A stretch of DNA of 27,637 nt from Astrothelium macrocarpum (GCA_021030915.1 JAGEMR010000225.1:1-27637); one strand, 5' to 3'. Numbered from the stretch's first letter, positions 1 through 10,201 are shown. A program made the numbers and translations. The notes: generated from the sequence alone by a model not told the origin.

Positions 1-77
1 AGTCCTTTACCGACTCACTTCAGAAGCCACCTTGATCCCAAGTAGACTTGACCCCAAGGATACCTAGGATCATAACA
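1..77 (+). repeat. 3' tail of a Ty3/gypsy LTR (same family as 22993-23370)
   Basis: The first 77 bases align without gaps to the last 77 bases of the LTR ending at 23370. About ten C/T or G/A transitions and one transversion separate the copies. The tail ends in CATAACA, the complement of the TGTTATG/TGTTGTG type start seen at 22993, as expected for a TG...CA LTR. The sequence after base 77 does not resemble the internal sequence after 23370, so this is more likely the 3' LTR of an element lying to the left (or a solo LTR) than a 5' LTR. It is less mutated than the copy at 22993-23370. Confidence 0.7.
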
Positions 78-3000
78 TATTTAAAATATAATAAAAAAAA
101 TATGAATATAATATTTCAGATATTTATAATATAAATAAATCAGAATTTGATATTAACGAAAAATAATCATTTAAAATATTAATTCATTTTAATATAAAAA
201 AGAAATAAAAAATGATAATAAATAAATAAGAATGGATTATAATAATTGAATATGTTAATGTAATAAATGAAATAATTACATTTTTTTAATTTTTAAAAAT
301 ACATAATTGAATTCATATTAATTCATTATAAATATATTATCAGAATATTATTTTATAATTAATAAAAATAATTGGACGTCAAATGAATTGATATTTTATT
401 AATTGATTAAAATTTTTGATTTTTTAATATATAAATAATATATAAATTATAAATATCTTTTTATTATAAATAATCACGATAATTATATTCAGATTAACTT
501 CATTATTTATTATATTGATAATAAAATCGATTTTATAATTATATTATCATATTATTCGTATATATTTTAATCATTTAATATAAATATATTTTCTACGTTT
601 AAACAATATCATATAAACGAAATAAATATATTCAATATATTTAATATATAATATATATTTAAAATAAAATAATTCAAAATATTTATTCAGATATATAATA
701 TGATTATATCGAAAAAGAATATTTATATTGATTTCCGAAACGCAGATATAATATCTTTGAATCGTAAATGAATTTTAAATAAATTATCTTAAATTCAATC
801 AAAATTATATAAAAAAATTTTTATATCATTTAAAATAGACATTTTGGATCTCTCATTATTAAAAAATTCTTTTTCAGAAATTATTGAATTTAATAAATCA
901 AATAAAAAATTTATAAAAATTTTAAATAAAAATAATACAATTAATTCATTTATAAAATGATATATTGTACGTATAATATATTTTTACGAATTTTAAAATA
1001 TTACAATTACAATTATAATAAAATAAATAATAAAATAATTAGAATTTTTTAATAAATGAAAATATCATATTAAAAATAAAAGAATTTAATTAAAGGATAT
1101 TAATATATATATAATTACGAATATATTAAATATCGTATATATTTTAAAGATCAAATCGTATACGAAATATTATCACGAATAATCAATAAAAATTATATCA
1201 AAAAAAGAAGAATCGGAAGAAATAAATTATATATTTAATAATTCTTCAGATATATCAATTTTAGATTTAGAAATGTGATTATAAAATATATAAGATTCGT
1301 ATATTGAACGCATGTTCAGCGCACGTACAGCGTGCGCGAGATGGTGGTGTGCGCGAGATGACCGTGGTAGACCCTATTTTATAAATTTGATATTCAAAAT
1401 AAATATAAATGAAATTATGAATTTATATTCAATTATTTTTCTGATTTATCAAATATATCTCCGAATATACGAAAATGAGATGGAAATCAAATTATTATAT
1501 TACGAATTCATCAAACAGCCATTCAATGGTAATTTGATGAGATTGAATAATTGATTAAAAAACTGGATCTGATTAAAAACACGTCTTAATCAATTATTCG
1601 AAATTTTATATTTCAAATTTATAAAAAATGAAATTATCATAAATCATGTGATATAAATATCCACCGATATTATATTATTCAATATTCTCAAAAATATTTT
1701 AAATTATATATAGAGAATTTTCATATCTAGAATAATGAGATTATTGTTAAAAAAGTCATTTTGGATGAATCATTAATAAAATTATGAAATAAATAATATA
1801 ATCAAAATCGAAAATGAATCAAATTTAAAATAAATTTATTAATAAATTCAAAAATCAGAGATATAATTATCAATTTTAAAAATAATATATTTTTAAATTG
1901 GTCTAGATTTTTATAATCGCCGTCAAATGGATTATCTAATGAAAATGATTCAAAATTGTCATTAATAAAATCTGATTTTAAATCAGATAATAAAATTATA
2001 TTTGAATATATTCAATAACTAAATAAAAAAATGATAAAATCGAATTGGAAAAAAGAATATGATAAAACACTAACATATATTAATCGTATCTGTTTGAATT
2101 TATATCAATTAATTAAAAAAAAATCTGAAAATGAATTAAAAAAATGATTAATAAATTATGATATTATTGAGAATATAATAAATGAAATATAAAATAATAT
2201 TAAATATTGAATAAAAATGAAATTGAATAATTAGTCAAAAATAATATAATTTCGTGTTAAAAAATTTAAATAATAATAATGGAGATAATGAAAAATATAA
2301 TGATAAAATAATAAAATTATTAAAAATGAATATAATTGAATATTATTTAATTAAAAAATTTCTTTATCAAATATTATTTTATTAATAAATTTATATGATA
2401 TTCAATATTACGTTAAATATTAATCTTCCGAAATAAACGAATTCTATAATAATTTAATTTTATACGTCCATTTTATCTCTTTCATTCATTATTATCAATT
2501 CCATCATCATTAAATCGAATTCTTTATATTATTCTATCATCATTAATTCTTTTGATTTATACTGATACATGTTGATCTGAAGTGTCTCTAAACAGTTATA
2601 CGATTTTGATCTATTTTTTTAATACAAAATTCTAAATATTCAAAAAAATCAAATTCTTTTTTATTGATGGAATTATAAAATGAATAATAACGTCAAATAA
2701 ATTATTTTAATTAAAAAAAATATTTCTCAATAAAATTCAAATCCGACGAATAAAAAAAATATATCAATTTTATTTCGAATTCATTTTTAATTAAATTTTA
2801 TATAATTGAAATGCAATAAAATGATATACTATTCATAATAATGACCAAATTTGATATTATTATATTTTTCATAAATTGATTATATTTCAATAATAACGAA
2901 TTATAAAATCAATTAAAAAATATTTCAATATTTATATTACTCTGATGGATTTGATAATTCAATATACCGTCCATCATATACACTGGAAGGATTTGATAAT

Positions 3001-3640
3001 GAATAATCTGTTGAATATTCCAATCGACCACCATTCGCTAATCTCAAAAATCATATCTATATGGCCGAAATCCCACACATTTATCTGAATCTGATTTATC
3101 CATATACACAAATTGATAATCTTTATAATAGACTATTTTCGTCATATATATTATTCAGAACACAGATTCTCATTCCATCATTCATTTTCAATTCGATTTT
3201 CGTATTCAATCAATTCATTTCAATTCGCGACCAATTCTATTCTCTGAAATAGATATACCGAATTAATCATATATTCAATATATCATCTCATTATAATATA
3301 AATCCAATTTTATAAAAAATATATTCAATAATATTTCAAATCTTTTAATATTCAAAAATCATAGTAATTCATATTCATTTGATAAAATTTAAAACGAATC
3401 AAATATTCTAATATTTGTTTAAATTATTTTAATTATTTATATAAAATAATATATAAAATTGATTATTTCATTATTTATATATATTTTGAATTTAATTAAT
3501 ATTTTTAAATACATTTTCGCGTTTTTCAAAAAATTTGACGTCATTTCAATAATTCTTCATCAAATTTCAATAAAATGAGAACAAATTTCAATTTCAAATT
3601 TGATAAATTAAATATTATATAAAACGCGCTACGCGATTTA
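78..3640. other. A+T-rich hypermutated relic, unassigned
   Basis: This 3.5 kb block is almost entirely A and T, with stop codons in every frame over most of its length. Stretches such as 1380-1760 and 2940-3250 give runs of protein-like sequence once isolated stops are ignored, so the block probably derives from one or more transposable elements. I recognise no catalytic motif: no reverse transcriptase YxDD, no pogo DGH or QPLD, no Helitron Rep motif. The short open frames at 1312-1554 and 3061-3252 are chance survivors. The only G+C-rich spot inside is 1303-1373, listed separately. Confidence 0.6.
1303..1373. repeat. G+C-rich island with hairpin and 17-bp-spaced direct repeat
   Basis: A patch of about 70 bp of normal to high G+C content sits in the middle of the A+T-rich relic. 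It contains a 7-bp inverted repeat, GCGCACG-TACAG-CGTGCGC (1319-1337), and a perfect 12-bp direct repeat GTGCGCGAGATG at 1332-1343 and 1349-1360. The composition and the iterated GTGCGC motif recall the ends of the pogo-like elements in this window, so it may be the terminal piece of a short element. That is inference. Confidence 0.45.
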
Positions 3641-3674
3641 ATCAATTCTGCGAATTTTGTGTGGCGGGGCTAAT
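3625..3674 (+). other. possible Helitron-like 3' terminus at the A+T boundary
   Basis: At the sharp change from A+T-rich to mixed sequence there is a short perfect hairpin CGCG-CTA-CGCG (3625-3635). About 35 bp further on, a G-rich stretch ends in CTAA followed by T (3670-3674). Helitrons end in CTRR preceded by a small hairpin and insert between A and T. The hairpin here is short and further from the end than usual, and I found no Rep/helicase coding trace to the left, so this is only a candidate. Confidence 0.2.
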
Positions 3675-3934
3675 AAATTTCGCGCGGCGCTTTCGGACCC
3701 GAAGGCGAACCCGCATTCCGCTGTAGCAAGCCAGGTTTTCTTCCCGCGAAGACTCAAGGTGATCCAACCTTTAGTTGCATGCAGCGCTATACAAGGGCTA
3801 TACAATCTCTAAATTGCTACGATGACACTTCGAAACAAGATTGAAAGTAAAATAAGGAATTTTCTCGTCTTTAGCCCAAAGGCCAGCTGAGATGCGAGGA
3901 TGTCTCTGGATAGCACGTTGGAGGATCGTGATTA
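3641..3934. other. mixed-composition boundary sequence, no gene seen
   Basis: Apparently low-copy sequence of ordinary composition lies between the A+T-rich relic and pogo-A. It holds short C+G-rich runs around 3680-3740, but I see no open frame, RNA gene or recognisable protein. It directly abuts the TA target site of pogo-A at 3933-3934. Confidence 0.5.
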
Positions 3935-4021
3935 GGAGTGTCCACCACCATGTGCACGGTCCCACACAATGCACACTCAAATTAATTCTCAACACCAAAC
4001 ATTCAGAATTAATTATCTCCA
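3935..4021 (+). repeat. pogo-A left terminal inverted repeat
   Basis: An 87-bp TIR starts GGAGTGTCCACCACC after the TA target site. The outer half is G+C-rich with GTGCAC motifs and is nearly unmutated; the inner half is A+T-rich. It matches the reverse complement of 6017-6103 without gaps. Confidence 0.88.
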
Positions 4022-4026
4022 TTAAT

Positions 4027-5900
4027 ATGAATCAGATTGAAGAAATAATTGCAATGGCAGATGCGTAAAAATGTTCTAATTATATTCAGATAATAAAATT
4101 ATACGGAATCAATTATTCAATATTATCGCGCCGCCATCAAAATATCATTAAATTCAAAAAAAAAAACGATTCATAAAAATTCTATCAAATTTTCATAATA
4201 TTATAAAAATATTTTGATTTAATGAATTAATATATTTACAAATTATAGTATTCTTTTTATATCTCAAATAGCGCGAAATTTCGCTATCAATATAATAAAA
4301 TCAGAAATTGGAAAAAATTGAATAAATCATTTTATATAATATCATTATTCGTAATTAAATTTAATATATTTTATTTCATTTAAATTCGTTTAAAAAAAAA
4401 TAAATAATTTTAAATTATTTTAATTTTATTTTAAAATAATATAAATTATTAAATTATATTATTTTTATATTAATAATTTAATAAATCAAATTTAAAATAA
4501 ATTAATATAAAATATCATCATATAATATATATAATATGAATAAAAAAGATTTTATTATAAATTTATTTTCAAAATATTATCGTATATTTAATAAAATAAT
4601 ATATAAATAAAATCTCTTTCAAAAATCTGATATAAATGATTTTCATAAATAAATTATTATTTTTATCATAATATTCATAAATGATAAAAATTTATCTTTT
4701 TTATTTATTTATAACATTTAATCCGGATTCATTCAAAAATCATAATTTCAATATATAAATTCTATTATTTATTAATATAATTTTATATCATTTTTATCAG
4801 ATTAAATAAATGATGAAATTGGATTAATCTGATTAAAAAAAATATTCGATAAAAATATCAAAAATAAAATTAATAACGATTTCAAATAAAAATTATTTAT
4901 TATAAATGATTATGAATTTTATTTTATTATAAAATTCTTTAATTATTATTATAAATATTGAATTCTTATGATTATTTATTTTTTTCATTCTATTTATCAA
5001 TTTCAATTATTAGATATCAATTTATTTCAATCATTAATAGAATATTATAATATAAAATTAAATAAATGAATTCAATAAATATAAAATTTTATTAGATTAA
5101 ATAAAAATGATTTTTTTCTATTATTTTGAATAATATATATAAAAATATTTATATTAAAAAATATCAAAAATAGATAATTTCAAATAGAATTTTAATCATT
5201 TAAATTATTAATTATATTTGATCAAATTCGTATTTAGATTATTAAAAAATATTTAAATTCATTTTTAAATTCAAATTCAGAAATTATAATTATCATAAAA
5301 TATTAAAAATATATATATAAATAATTTAATATTTAATTAAATAAAATATCATAAAAAAAAATTGATAAATTTGAAATATTTATTTTAATTTTAGATAAAA
5401 AAAATCATTTTCTAAAAATCGAAATTTTGAATTTCAAAAATATTATGAAATTTTAGAAATAATAAATTAAATATCAAAAATATTTTAATATATCATCTGA
5501 ATATGATAGAATAATATTTTTTAATTTTAATAAAATCATATTCATTTATATATAATAATAATAGAAAAAGAAGGCTGAATAATTTGAAATATAATAAAAA
5601 GAGATTTATAAAATTCAATTATAAATTAATAAATAAATTAAAATTGAATAAAAGGTAGAATGAAAACGTATCTGATAGGAAATTCAATAATAATGAAAGA
5701 AAAAACGAATTATTCAATGATAATAAAAAAAAAAGATTATTAAATAATAAATTATAAACAGACAGTTTTATATAAAAATATATCAAATAAAATGGAATTA
5801 GAAGATTTAAAAATAATTATTAAATAAAATTTAAAATATGATATATGTAAATATAGAAATTTTAAATAAAACGAAAGGAATTTCTTATTCAGATCGTTCA
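4027..5900 (+). pseudogene. pogo-like transposase relic (pogo-A)
   Basis: The frame opens with ATG at 4027, giving MNQIEEIIAMADA before the first stop; this resembles the N-terminal DNA-binding start of fungal pogo transposases. Further matches are the LYGINYSILSRRH segment (near 4100-4135), NMNKKDF at 4533 (first catalytic D read as N), an I-N-D-Y-E block at about 4902 (second D read as N), and QLLD at 5004 (third D kept). The landmarks from 4533 on share a frame, but it is offset from the 4027 start by an indel. Many in-frame stops are present. The end is approximate. No functional product is possible. Confidence 0.8.
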
Positions 5901-6016
5901 AAACGATAAATACAATTTTTATAATATTTTCAAAATTAATTTTAATGAATTAAATTAGATATAAAAATAAAAATTATTGATTATATATAATTTTATCTCA
6001 TTATTTAATGTGATTG

Positions 6017-6103
6017 TGGAGATAATTAATTCTGAATATTTGATAATAAGAATTAATTTAAGTGTGCATTGTGTGGGACCGTGCACACGGTGGTGGATAC
6101 TCC
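6017..6103 (-). repeat. pogo-A right terminal inverted repeat
   Basis: This is the reverse complement of 3935-4021 with roughly ten differences, mainly C/T and G/A. It is followed by the duplicated TA (6104-6105). The outer portion keeps its GTGCAC-containing G+C-rich sequence. Confidence 0.88.
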
Positions 6104-6105
6104 TA

Positions 6106-6147
6106 CTGTTCCACGCATAAGCAGGTGGTGCCAACAATACTGTCCAC
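6106..6147. other. short spacer between pogo-A and pogo-B
   Basis: About 42 bp of ordinary composition separates the TA flank of pogo-A from the TA flank of pogo-B. It is presumably a fragment of the original insertion locus. Confidence 0.55.
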
Positions 6148-6149
6148 TA

Positions 6150-6196
6150 CGTAGGAGTTTGCGACAGCCCGTGCACCATTTCAGCCCGTGCACCAC
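6150..6196 (+). repeat. pogo-B left terminal inverted repeat
   Basis: A G+C-rich TIR follows the TA target site and contains two GTGCACCA motifs separated by an ATTTCAGCCC spacer. It matches the reverse complement of 8268-8316 perfectly for 37 bp, then with one G/A difference. Confidence 0.9.
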
Positions 6197-6244
6197 CGTC
6201 CACACAAAAATTCAATTGTTTCAAAATTCAATAAATCCACTAAT

Positions 6245-8155
6245 ATGAACTCAATTGAACTTGCGTTTGAATATTTGAAATTGCAGAAAATATCTGTATT
6301 CAGAAAGACTGTCAGAAAATATAATATGAATCATAATACGCTATCATGGCGCTGAAAGGGTCAAACTGGTTCAAAAGACAACGATATCAAAATTCAGAAT
6401 TTATTAAATCATCAATAAAAAAGAATTCTTATCAATAAAATTAATAGATTTTCTATTTTTGATATTTATATTACACCGATAATGATACGTTAATTTATTT
6501 TAAATATTATTAGAATTTGGCCTGATAATAACTGGATATATTATTTCATCTGAAGATATTATAAAGAATTTAAATTTATTTTTTTTAAAAATTTCGATTT
6601 AATTCAAAAAAATATAAATAATTGGAAAGAATTTTTAAAATATTTTAAAATTGTAAAAAGGTCTATTTTTTTTTATATTTTATAAAATAATATTGAATAG
6701 ATTCGAATTAAAATCAATGAATACGATATTATATATGATAATATATATAATATCGATGAAAAGGATTTTTTATAAAATCATATTAAAAAAATTAGACACA
6801 TCGTATTTATAAAAATGCTGAAATAAGACTATATTCAAAGAACAATTCAAACAGACAATCATATATGAATATTAATTATTATAATAATTTATACGAATAT
6901 CACGTATTTATCATCTATTATTATTTATCAAAAAATCAGTAATTTTTTTATTTTCTAATTCAAAAATTTTAAATCGAAAAAGCACAAAATTTTTTTTACG
7001 AATATATCATTTCATTTTATAAATGAAAATCTTGCGTATGAATGATTAATTAGAATTTTTAACGAAAATATAAAACGAAAAACTGATTACGGCAGATATT
7101 GAAGATTATTTTAAATAAACGGTCATAATAATTATTTTAATCTCAAATTCCTATTCTGATGCGCAAATAATAAAATTCTTATCGTTATATTTCTATCTCA
7201 TATTACGTACCGATTTCAGCCTTTAAACGTTTTTTTATTCAGGCCTCTTATTATACATTATTTTCAGCAATTCGAATACTAAATCTATATAATAAACGGA
7301 AATTTCACCATCTCATAAAAGGATTTTTTTAATCTCTTCTGACCTATCTTTCAAACAACCTTCATTTTAAATAATATTATGAATAATTAGAATCGAATAG
7401 ATCTTATATCATTTTTATCTGCCATTATATTTGACCAATTAAATTTGATCTCATTTAAATTATTAAATAATAATTCAAAAAATTTATTAATTTCTATTAA
7501 ATTTCAATTATCAGATTAAAGAAAAATGAAATATATATTTTATAAAAAAAATTCTTTAATTAATCAAAAATTCTTTCAAAATTTTGAATATATCGCGATT
7601 TAAAATGAAATTTTAGAATATCGAATCATATTTTTTAAAAAAAAAATTAATATTTAAATAAATAAAATATTTCGAAATAAATTTTTATTCGAAAAAATTC
7701 GGATTAAAGAAAAATCAAAAATTTTGATCGTATCACCGTCAAAAATATAACGAATTTTTAAATTTCAACGATAAAAACAGACCGAAATAGAGGTAGAAAT
7801 GATAATTAAATAACAGAATCTAATAAAACGAACATTCAATAAAAAAAGAAAAAAGAAAGAATTTCAGAAAAAGAAGATTGAGAGAAAAAGAAAGCGACAA
7901 GAGAGGTTCGAAAGGGAGGCTGAAAAAAAGGCTGAAAAGGAGGCAAAAAAAGCATAAAAGAAGATTTTAAATCAGCTAATTTCTGAATCAAAATCAGCCA
8001 ATCAGAGGCCAAAGAATAAGACAAACAAATTTCAGAAATTGAAAGTTATTATTGAGGTTAAAATAGTCGTTAATAAAAAGGAATTAGTTCTAACCGTCAT
8101 AACGAGATCAGGCCGCATAACCAAACCGAAAGTACATTTTAAACGAGGTTATTAA
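6245..8155 (+). pseudogene. pogo-like transposase relic (pogo-B), frame conserved over 636 codons
   Basis: ATG at 6245 opens MNSIELAFEYLKLQK, similar to the start of the other two elements. The YNMDEKGF-type block (NIDEKDF, 6749-6769), the DGHGSH-type block (NGHNNY, from 7118) and the QPLD-type block (QPLN, 7217-7228) all lie in this same frame. So does the final GRITKPKVHFKRGY tail and its TAA at 8153-8155. No net indel has accumulated; all damage is substitution. The first catalytic D (codon 171) is kept. The second (codon 292) and third (codon 328) both read N, at DD35D spacing. A Lys/Glu/Arg-rich segment (about 7840-7960) precedes the C-terminus. Many in-frame stops make it non-functional. 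Confidence 0.87.
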
Positions 8156-8267
8156 TAGCCAATTTTTTTGTATATATTAAAAGTATAATATAATTTGATT
8201 TGAAGCAAAAAGTTTTTGTTTTAGAGGAGTAATTGAATTTTGAAGTTGGTGGGCCGATTTGAAGATA

Positions 8268-8316
8268 GTGGTGCATGGGCTGAAATGGTGCACGGGCTGT
8301 CGCAAACTCCTACTCG
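8268..8316 (-). repeat. pogo-B right terminal inverted repeat
   Basis: This is the reverse complement of 6150-6196 with a perfect 37-bp core. The outermost bases read CGAG instead of CG before the shared TAGGAG. It is followed by the duplicated TA at 8317-8318. Confidence 0.9.
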
Positions 8317-8617
8317 TATCAGTGGGCTGACCGCAATTGACGGTGCACACTCCTGTCTTGATTTTTAGGAGCCAGCTCCCTTCTTTTAACTAGGCTTTGA
8401 CGCTATGGTTAGAATGGTACCTGCAGAACAAATGCACCTATCAGCAGACGTTGCAACAAGAAGCTACCTGACGGCGCCATCCCTTCTTTAAGGGCTGCCC
8501 TCCAATTAGATACTAGCGGCCGAGACAATTTATTGCGTTAACACTACCTAGTTGGGCTAGCATTCGTCGGTCTCACAAGATGACGTAAAAAGGGCAACTC
8601 CTGCATTCTATAATTTT
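8317..8617. other. intergenic; possible extra TIR-like remnant at 8319-8354
   Basis: Ordinary-composition sequence with no gene seen. Immediately after the pogo-B target site, 8345-8354 reads GTGCACTCCT-like sequence (GGTGCACACTCCT on the plus strand). Reverse-complemented, it resembles the AGGAGTGT...CACC start of the pogo-A TIR, so a fragment of an older element end may lie here. Confidence 0.3.
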
Positions 8618-8920
8618 ATGCGTTCAGCAGCCTATCAAGTAGCCTCCGACAGCTCAAGGCAAAATGCGTTACCCCCAGGCACGTCGGACATTGACGTCCG
8701 CGCTGGCGACTTCGCCTTCGTCCCAGTTCGCACGCCGCATATATTTTCCGATCTTTTTAATGAGAAAGACAAGTTCTTCAATAATTTAACGCCCGTGTCT
8801 TGCACTAACTACTTTAAGCTACCGGATTAGATGGAAAATGGCAAGCTGATGACGAAGGAGATCAATTTGCAAGCGATGTCTAGCTATGCTACATCGCGTG
8901 TACCAGAAAACAAGCTGTAG
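8618..8920 (+). pseudogene. cupin-domain protein relic
   Basis: An open frame from ATG 8618 gives 70 codons with the segment VRAGDFAFVPVRTPHIFSD, the pattern of the second cupin motif (G-D-x-x-x-x-P-x-x-x-x-H) in fungal cupin or quercetin-dioxygenase-like proteins. A TAG at 8828-8830 stops the frame, but it continues in phase for 30 more codons (MENGKLMTKEINLQAM...) to TAG at 8918-8920. That suggests an in-frame nonsense mutation in what was a longer protein. The first cupin motif and N-terminal half are absent upstream. It is likely a truncated pseudogene next to the transposons; a very short real gene cannot be excluded. Confidence 0.42.
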
Positions 8921-9026
8921 GGAAATTAGAACCAATATAACTGGGTTGGAGAAGAAGAATATTGATCCAGTATTAGACAGCAAACAAAAGAAAATTTAGC
9001 CACTCCTCTGATCCAATCCCAACTAT

Positions 9027-10118
9027 CTACGCGCAATAAGCGTCAAAATGGGCCGTCGGATTCGAGTAACTCGTAGTGCCATTCGTCCCAACCGCCTTAC
9101 CATCCTGCTGGAGGCCACCTCCAGGTATGTAGACCCTATGGCCCACGACAGCAGCATGCGTCCCATGACGAGGCACCGGCATATCCGCCAGCTTCTTCCA
9201 CGCCTGCGTCGAAGCATCGTACACCTCCGACTGAGGGAATACTCCGTCCGCGGTATTCGGATCACCCTCACCGCCGAAGGTGTAGTACTTCGTTCCCACC
9301 GCGCCACCAGCCAATCCGCCACGGGCCGTTGGCATATGACCCGGGCTCGTCTTCCAGGTAGCGTTGGGATTGTTCAGGTCGAGCTCGTAGACTGTACCGC
9401 GGACGGCCACCTGGCTGAACCAGCGCCCGCCGATCACATACAAGGTGTGTCCAATGACTGAGCCGACCGCGTGCTGACGACCCTCGGGGATATCGGCGGC
9501 TGCGGCGGGAAGCCGCTGCCACTCGCCAGAGGTGGTGTTGAATGCTGTGACCATGGTAAGGGAGTCCATGTAGGTGTCTGACAGGATTGTCATCCCGCCT
9601 GCCAGATAGATCATCTCGTCGTGCACGCTCGTGACAGCACTACCCCTTTCGGTGCCGTTTGGCATCGAAGCCAGCGGCGTCCATGCTTTGGAGATGGGAT
9701 CATAGACGTGAGACTCCCCGGACGCGATCCAGTTGACTGAAGCAAGTTGGCTGATTGGTGCATTAGGATCAGGAGGAGCGTCAATCAGTCCACCAAGGAG
9801 GTAGATCTTATCCTTAAAGACCGCGACGTTGGGATGATTGACCTTGAACGGAATTGGAGCAACAGTGCGCCATGTATCGGAAGGAATGTCATAGAATTGC
9901 ATGAGATCCGTCGTGACAAAGGTACTCTCTATGAATTGGATACCGCCGACGACAGCGACGGTCGTGTCGTTGAGGGCCACTGTGCTGTGTTCCTGACGAG
10001 GACTGGGAATGGGGGTGAGGTTTATCCAAGTATTGGGTCGGCATACTTTGGGTGCCGCAGAGACATCTTGGAAGAGACCTAGGATGGTGAGGAACGCAAT
10101 CGTCTGGAGTTGAACCAT
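9027..10118 (-). CDS. secreted kelch-repeat beta-propeller protein
   Basis: A single-exon 363-residue protein. The chosen ATG (10118) begins MVQLQTIAFLTILGLFQDVSA, a clear signal peptide with likely cleavage around residues 21-22; the upstream extension in this frame has no ATG. About six kelch-type blades follow, each with the Gly-Gly signature (around residues 58, 109, 174, 230, 282 and 333) and Trp/Tyr-containing strands such as SHVYDPISKAWTPL. Cys26 and Cys362 are the only cysteines and could close the propeller by a disulfide. Several N-glycosylation sequons are visible (NDT, NGT, NTT, NAT). Homologues are known as extracellular galactose-oxidase/kelch-like proteins; I see no separate catalytic domain here, so a binding or scaffolding role is as likely as an enzyme. 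It is transcribed toward the transposon cluster. The frame is intact and shows no sign of hypermutation. Confidence 0.87.
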   Translation of the reverse strand: MVQLQTIAFLTILGLFQDVSAAPKVCRPNTWINLTPIPSPRQEHSTVALNDTTVAVVGGIQFIESTFVTTDLMQFYDIPSDTWRTVAPIPFKVNHPNVAVFKDKIYLLGGLIDAPPDPNAPISQLASVNWIASGESHVYDPISKAWTPLASMPNGTERGSAVTSVHDEMIYLAGGMTILSDTYMDSLTMVTAFNTTSGEWQRLPAAAADIPEGRQHAVGSVIGHTLYVIGGRWFSQVAVRGTVYELDLNNPNATWKTSPGHMPTARGGLAGGAVGTKYYTFGGEGDPNTADGVFPQSEVYDASTQAWKKLADMPVPRHGTHAAVVGHRVYIPGGGLQQDGKAVGTNGTTSYSNPTAHFDAYCA

Positions 10119-10201
10119 TGTGAGATGCTGTCTGAAGACGAAGAATGCCGTAGGAAATGCTAATGGGTGAAGTGCAGAGAGCTTGAGAGGACTGACCTTC
10201 A

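Larger units (their letters stand above)
3935..6103 (+). mobile_element. pogo-A: complete but inactivated pogo/Fot1-like DNA transposon
   Basis: A 2169-bp element bounded by TA dinucleotides (3933-3934 and 6104-6105) has 87-bp terminal inverted repeats (3935-4021 and 6017-6103) that differ mostly by transitions. Between them a plus-strand transposase can be followed from 4027. Pogo-type landmarks are the YNMDEKGF-like block at 4533 (read as NMNKKDF), the DGHGSH-like block at about 4905, and the QPLD-like block at 5004-5015 (read as QLLD). The last two aspartate positions are 36 codons apart, matching the DD35D spacing of pogo transposases (Tc1/mariner superfamily, DDE_1 fold). Confidence 0.88.
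6150..8316 (+). mobile_element. pogo-B: complete but inactivated pogo/Fot1-like DNA transposon
   Basis: A 2167-bp element is flanked by TA at 6148-6149 and 8317-8318. Its TIRs (6150-6196 and 8268-8316) share a perfect 37-bp core beginning GTAGGAGTTTGCGACAG, with a 2-nt length difference at the very tip. The TIR sequence differs from pogo-A, so this is another subfamily although length and coding plan are the same. It carries one plus-strand transposase relic. The region from about 7840 to 8150 is noticeably less A+T-rich than the rest of the interior. Confidence 0.9.

Noticed and set aside
1312..1554. 80-codon frame starting in the G+C-rich patch
   Set aside because: The N-terminus is the hairpin/repeat patch read by chance, and the rest is a stop-free accident in the A+T-rich relic.
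3061..3252. 63-codon frame in the left relic
   Set aside because: Neighbouring sequence reads on through stops in the same phase, so it is a fragment of decayed coding sequence, not a gene.
9048..9522. Open frames on both strands within the kelch gene (9048-9461, 9268-9522, 9747-10082)
   Set aside because: They are out-of-phase or antisense shadows of a clear signal-peptide-bearing kelch protein and have low-complexity Arg-rich composition.
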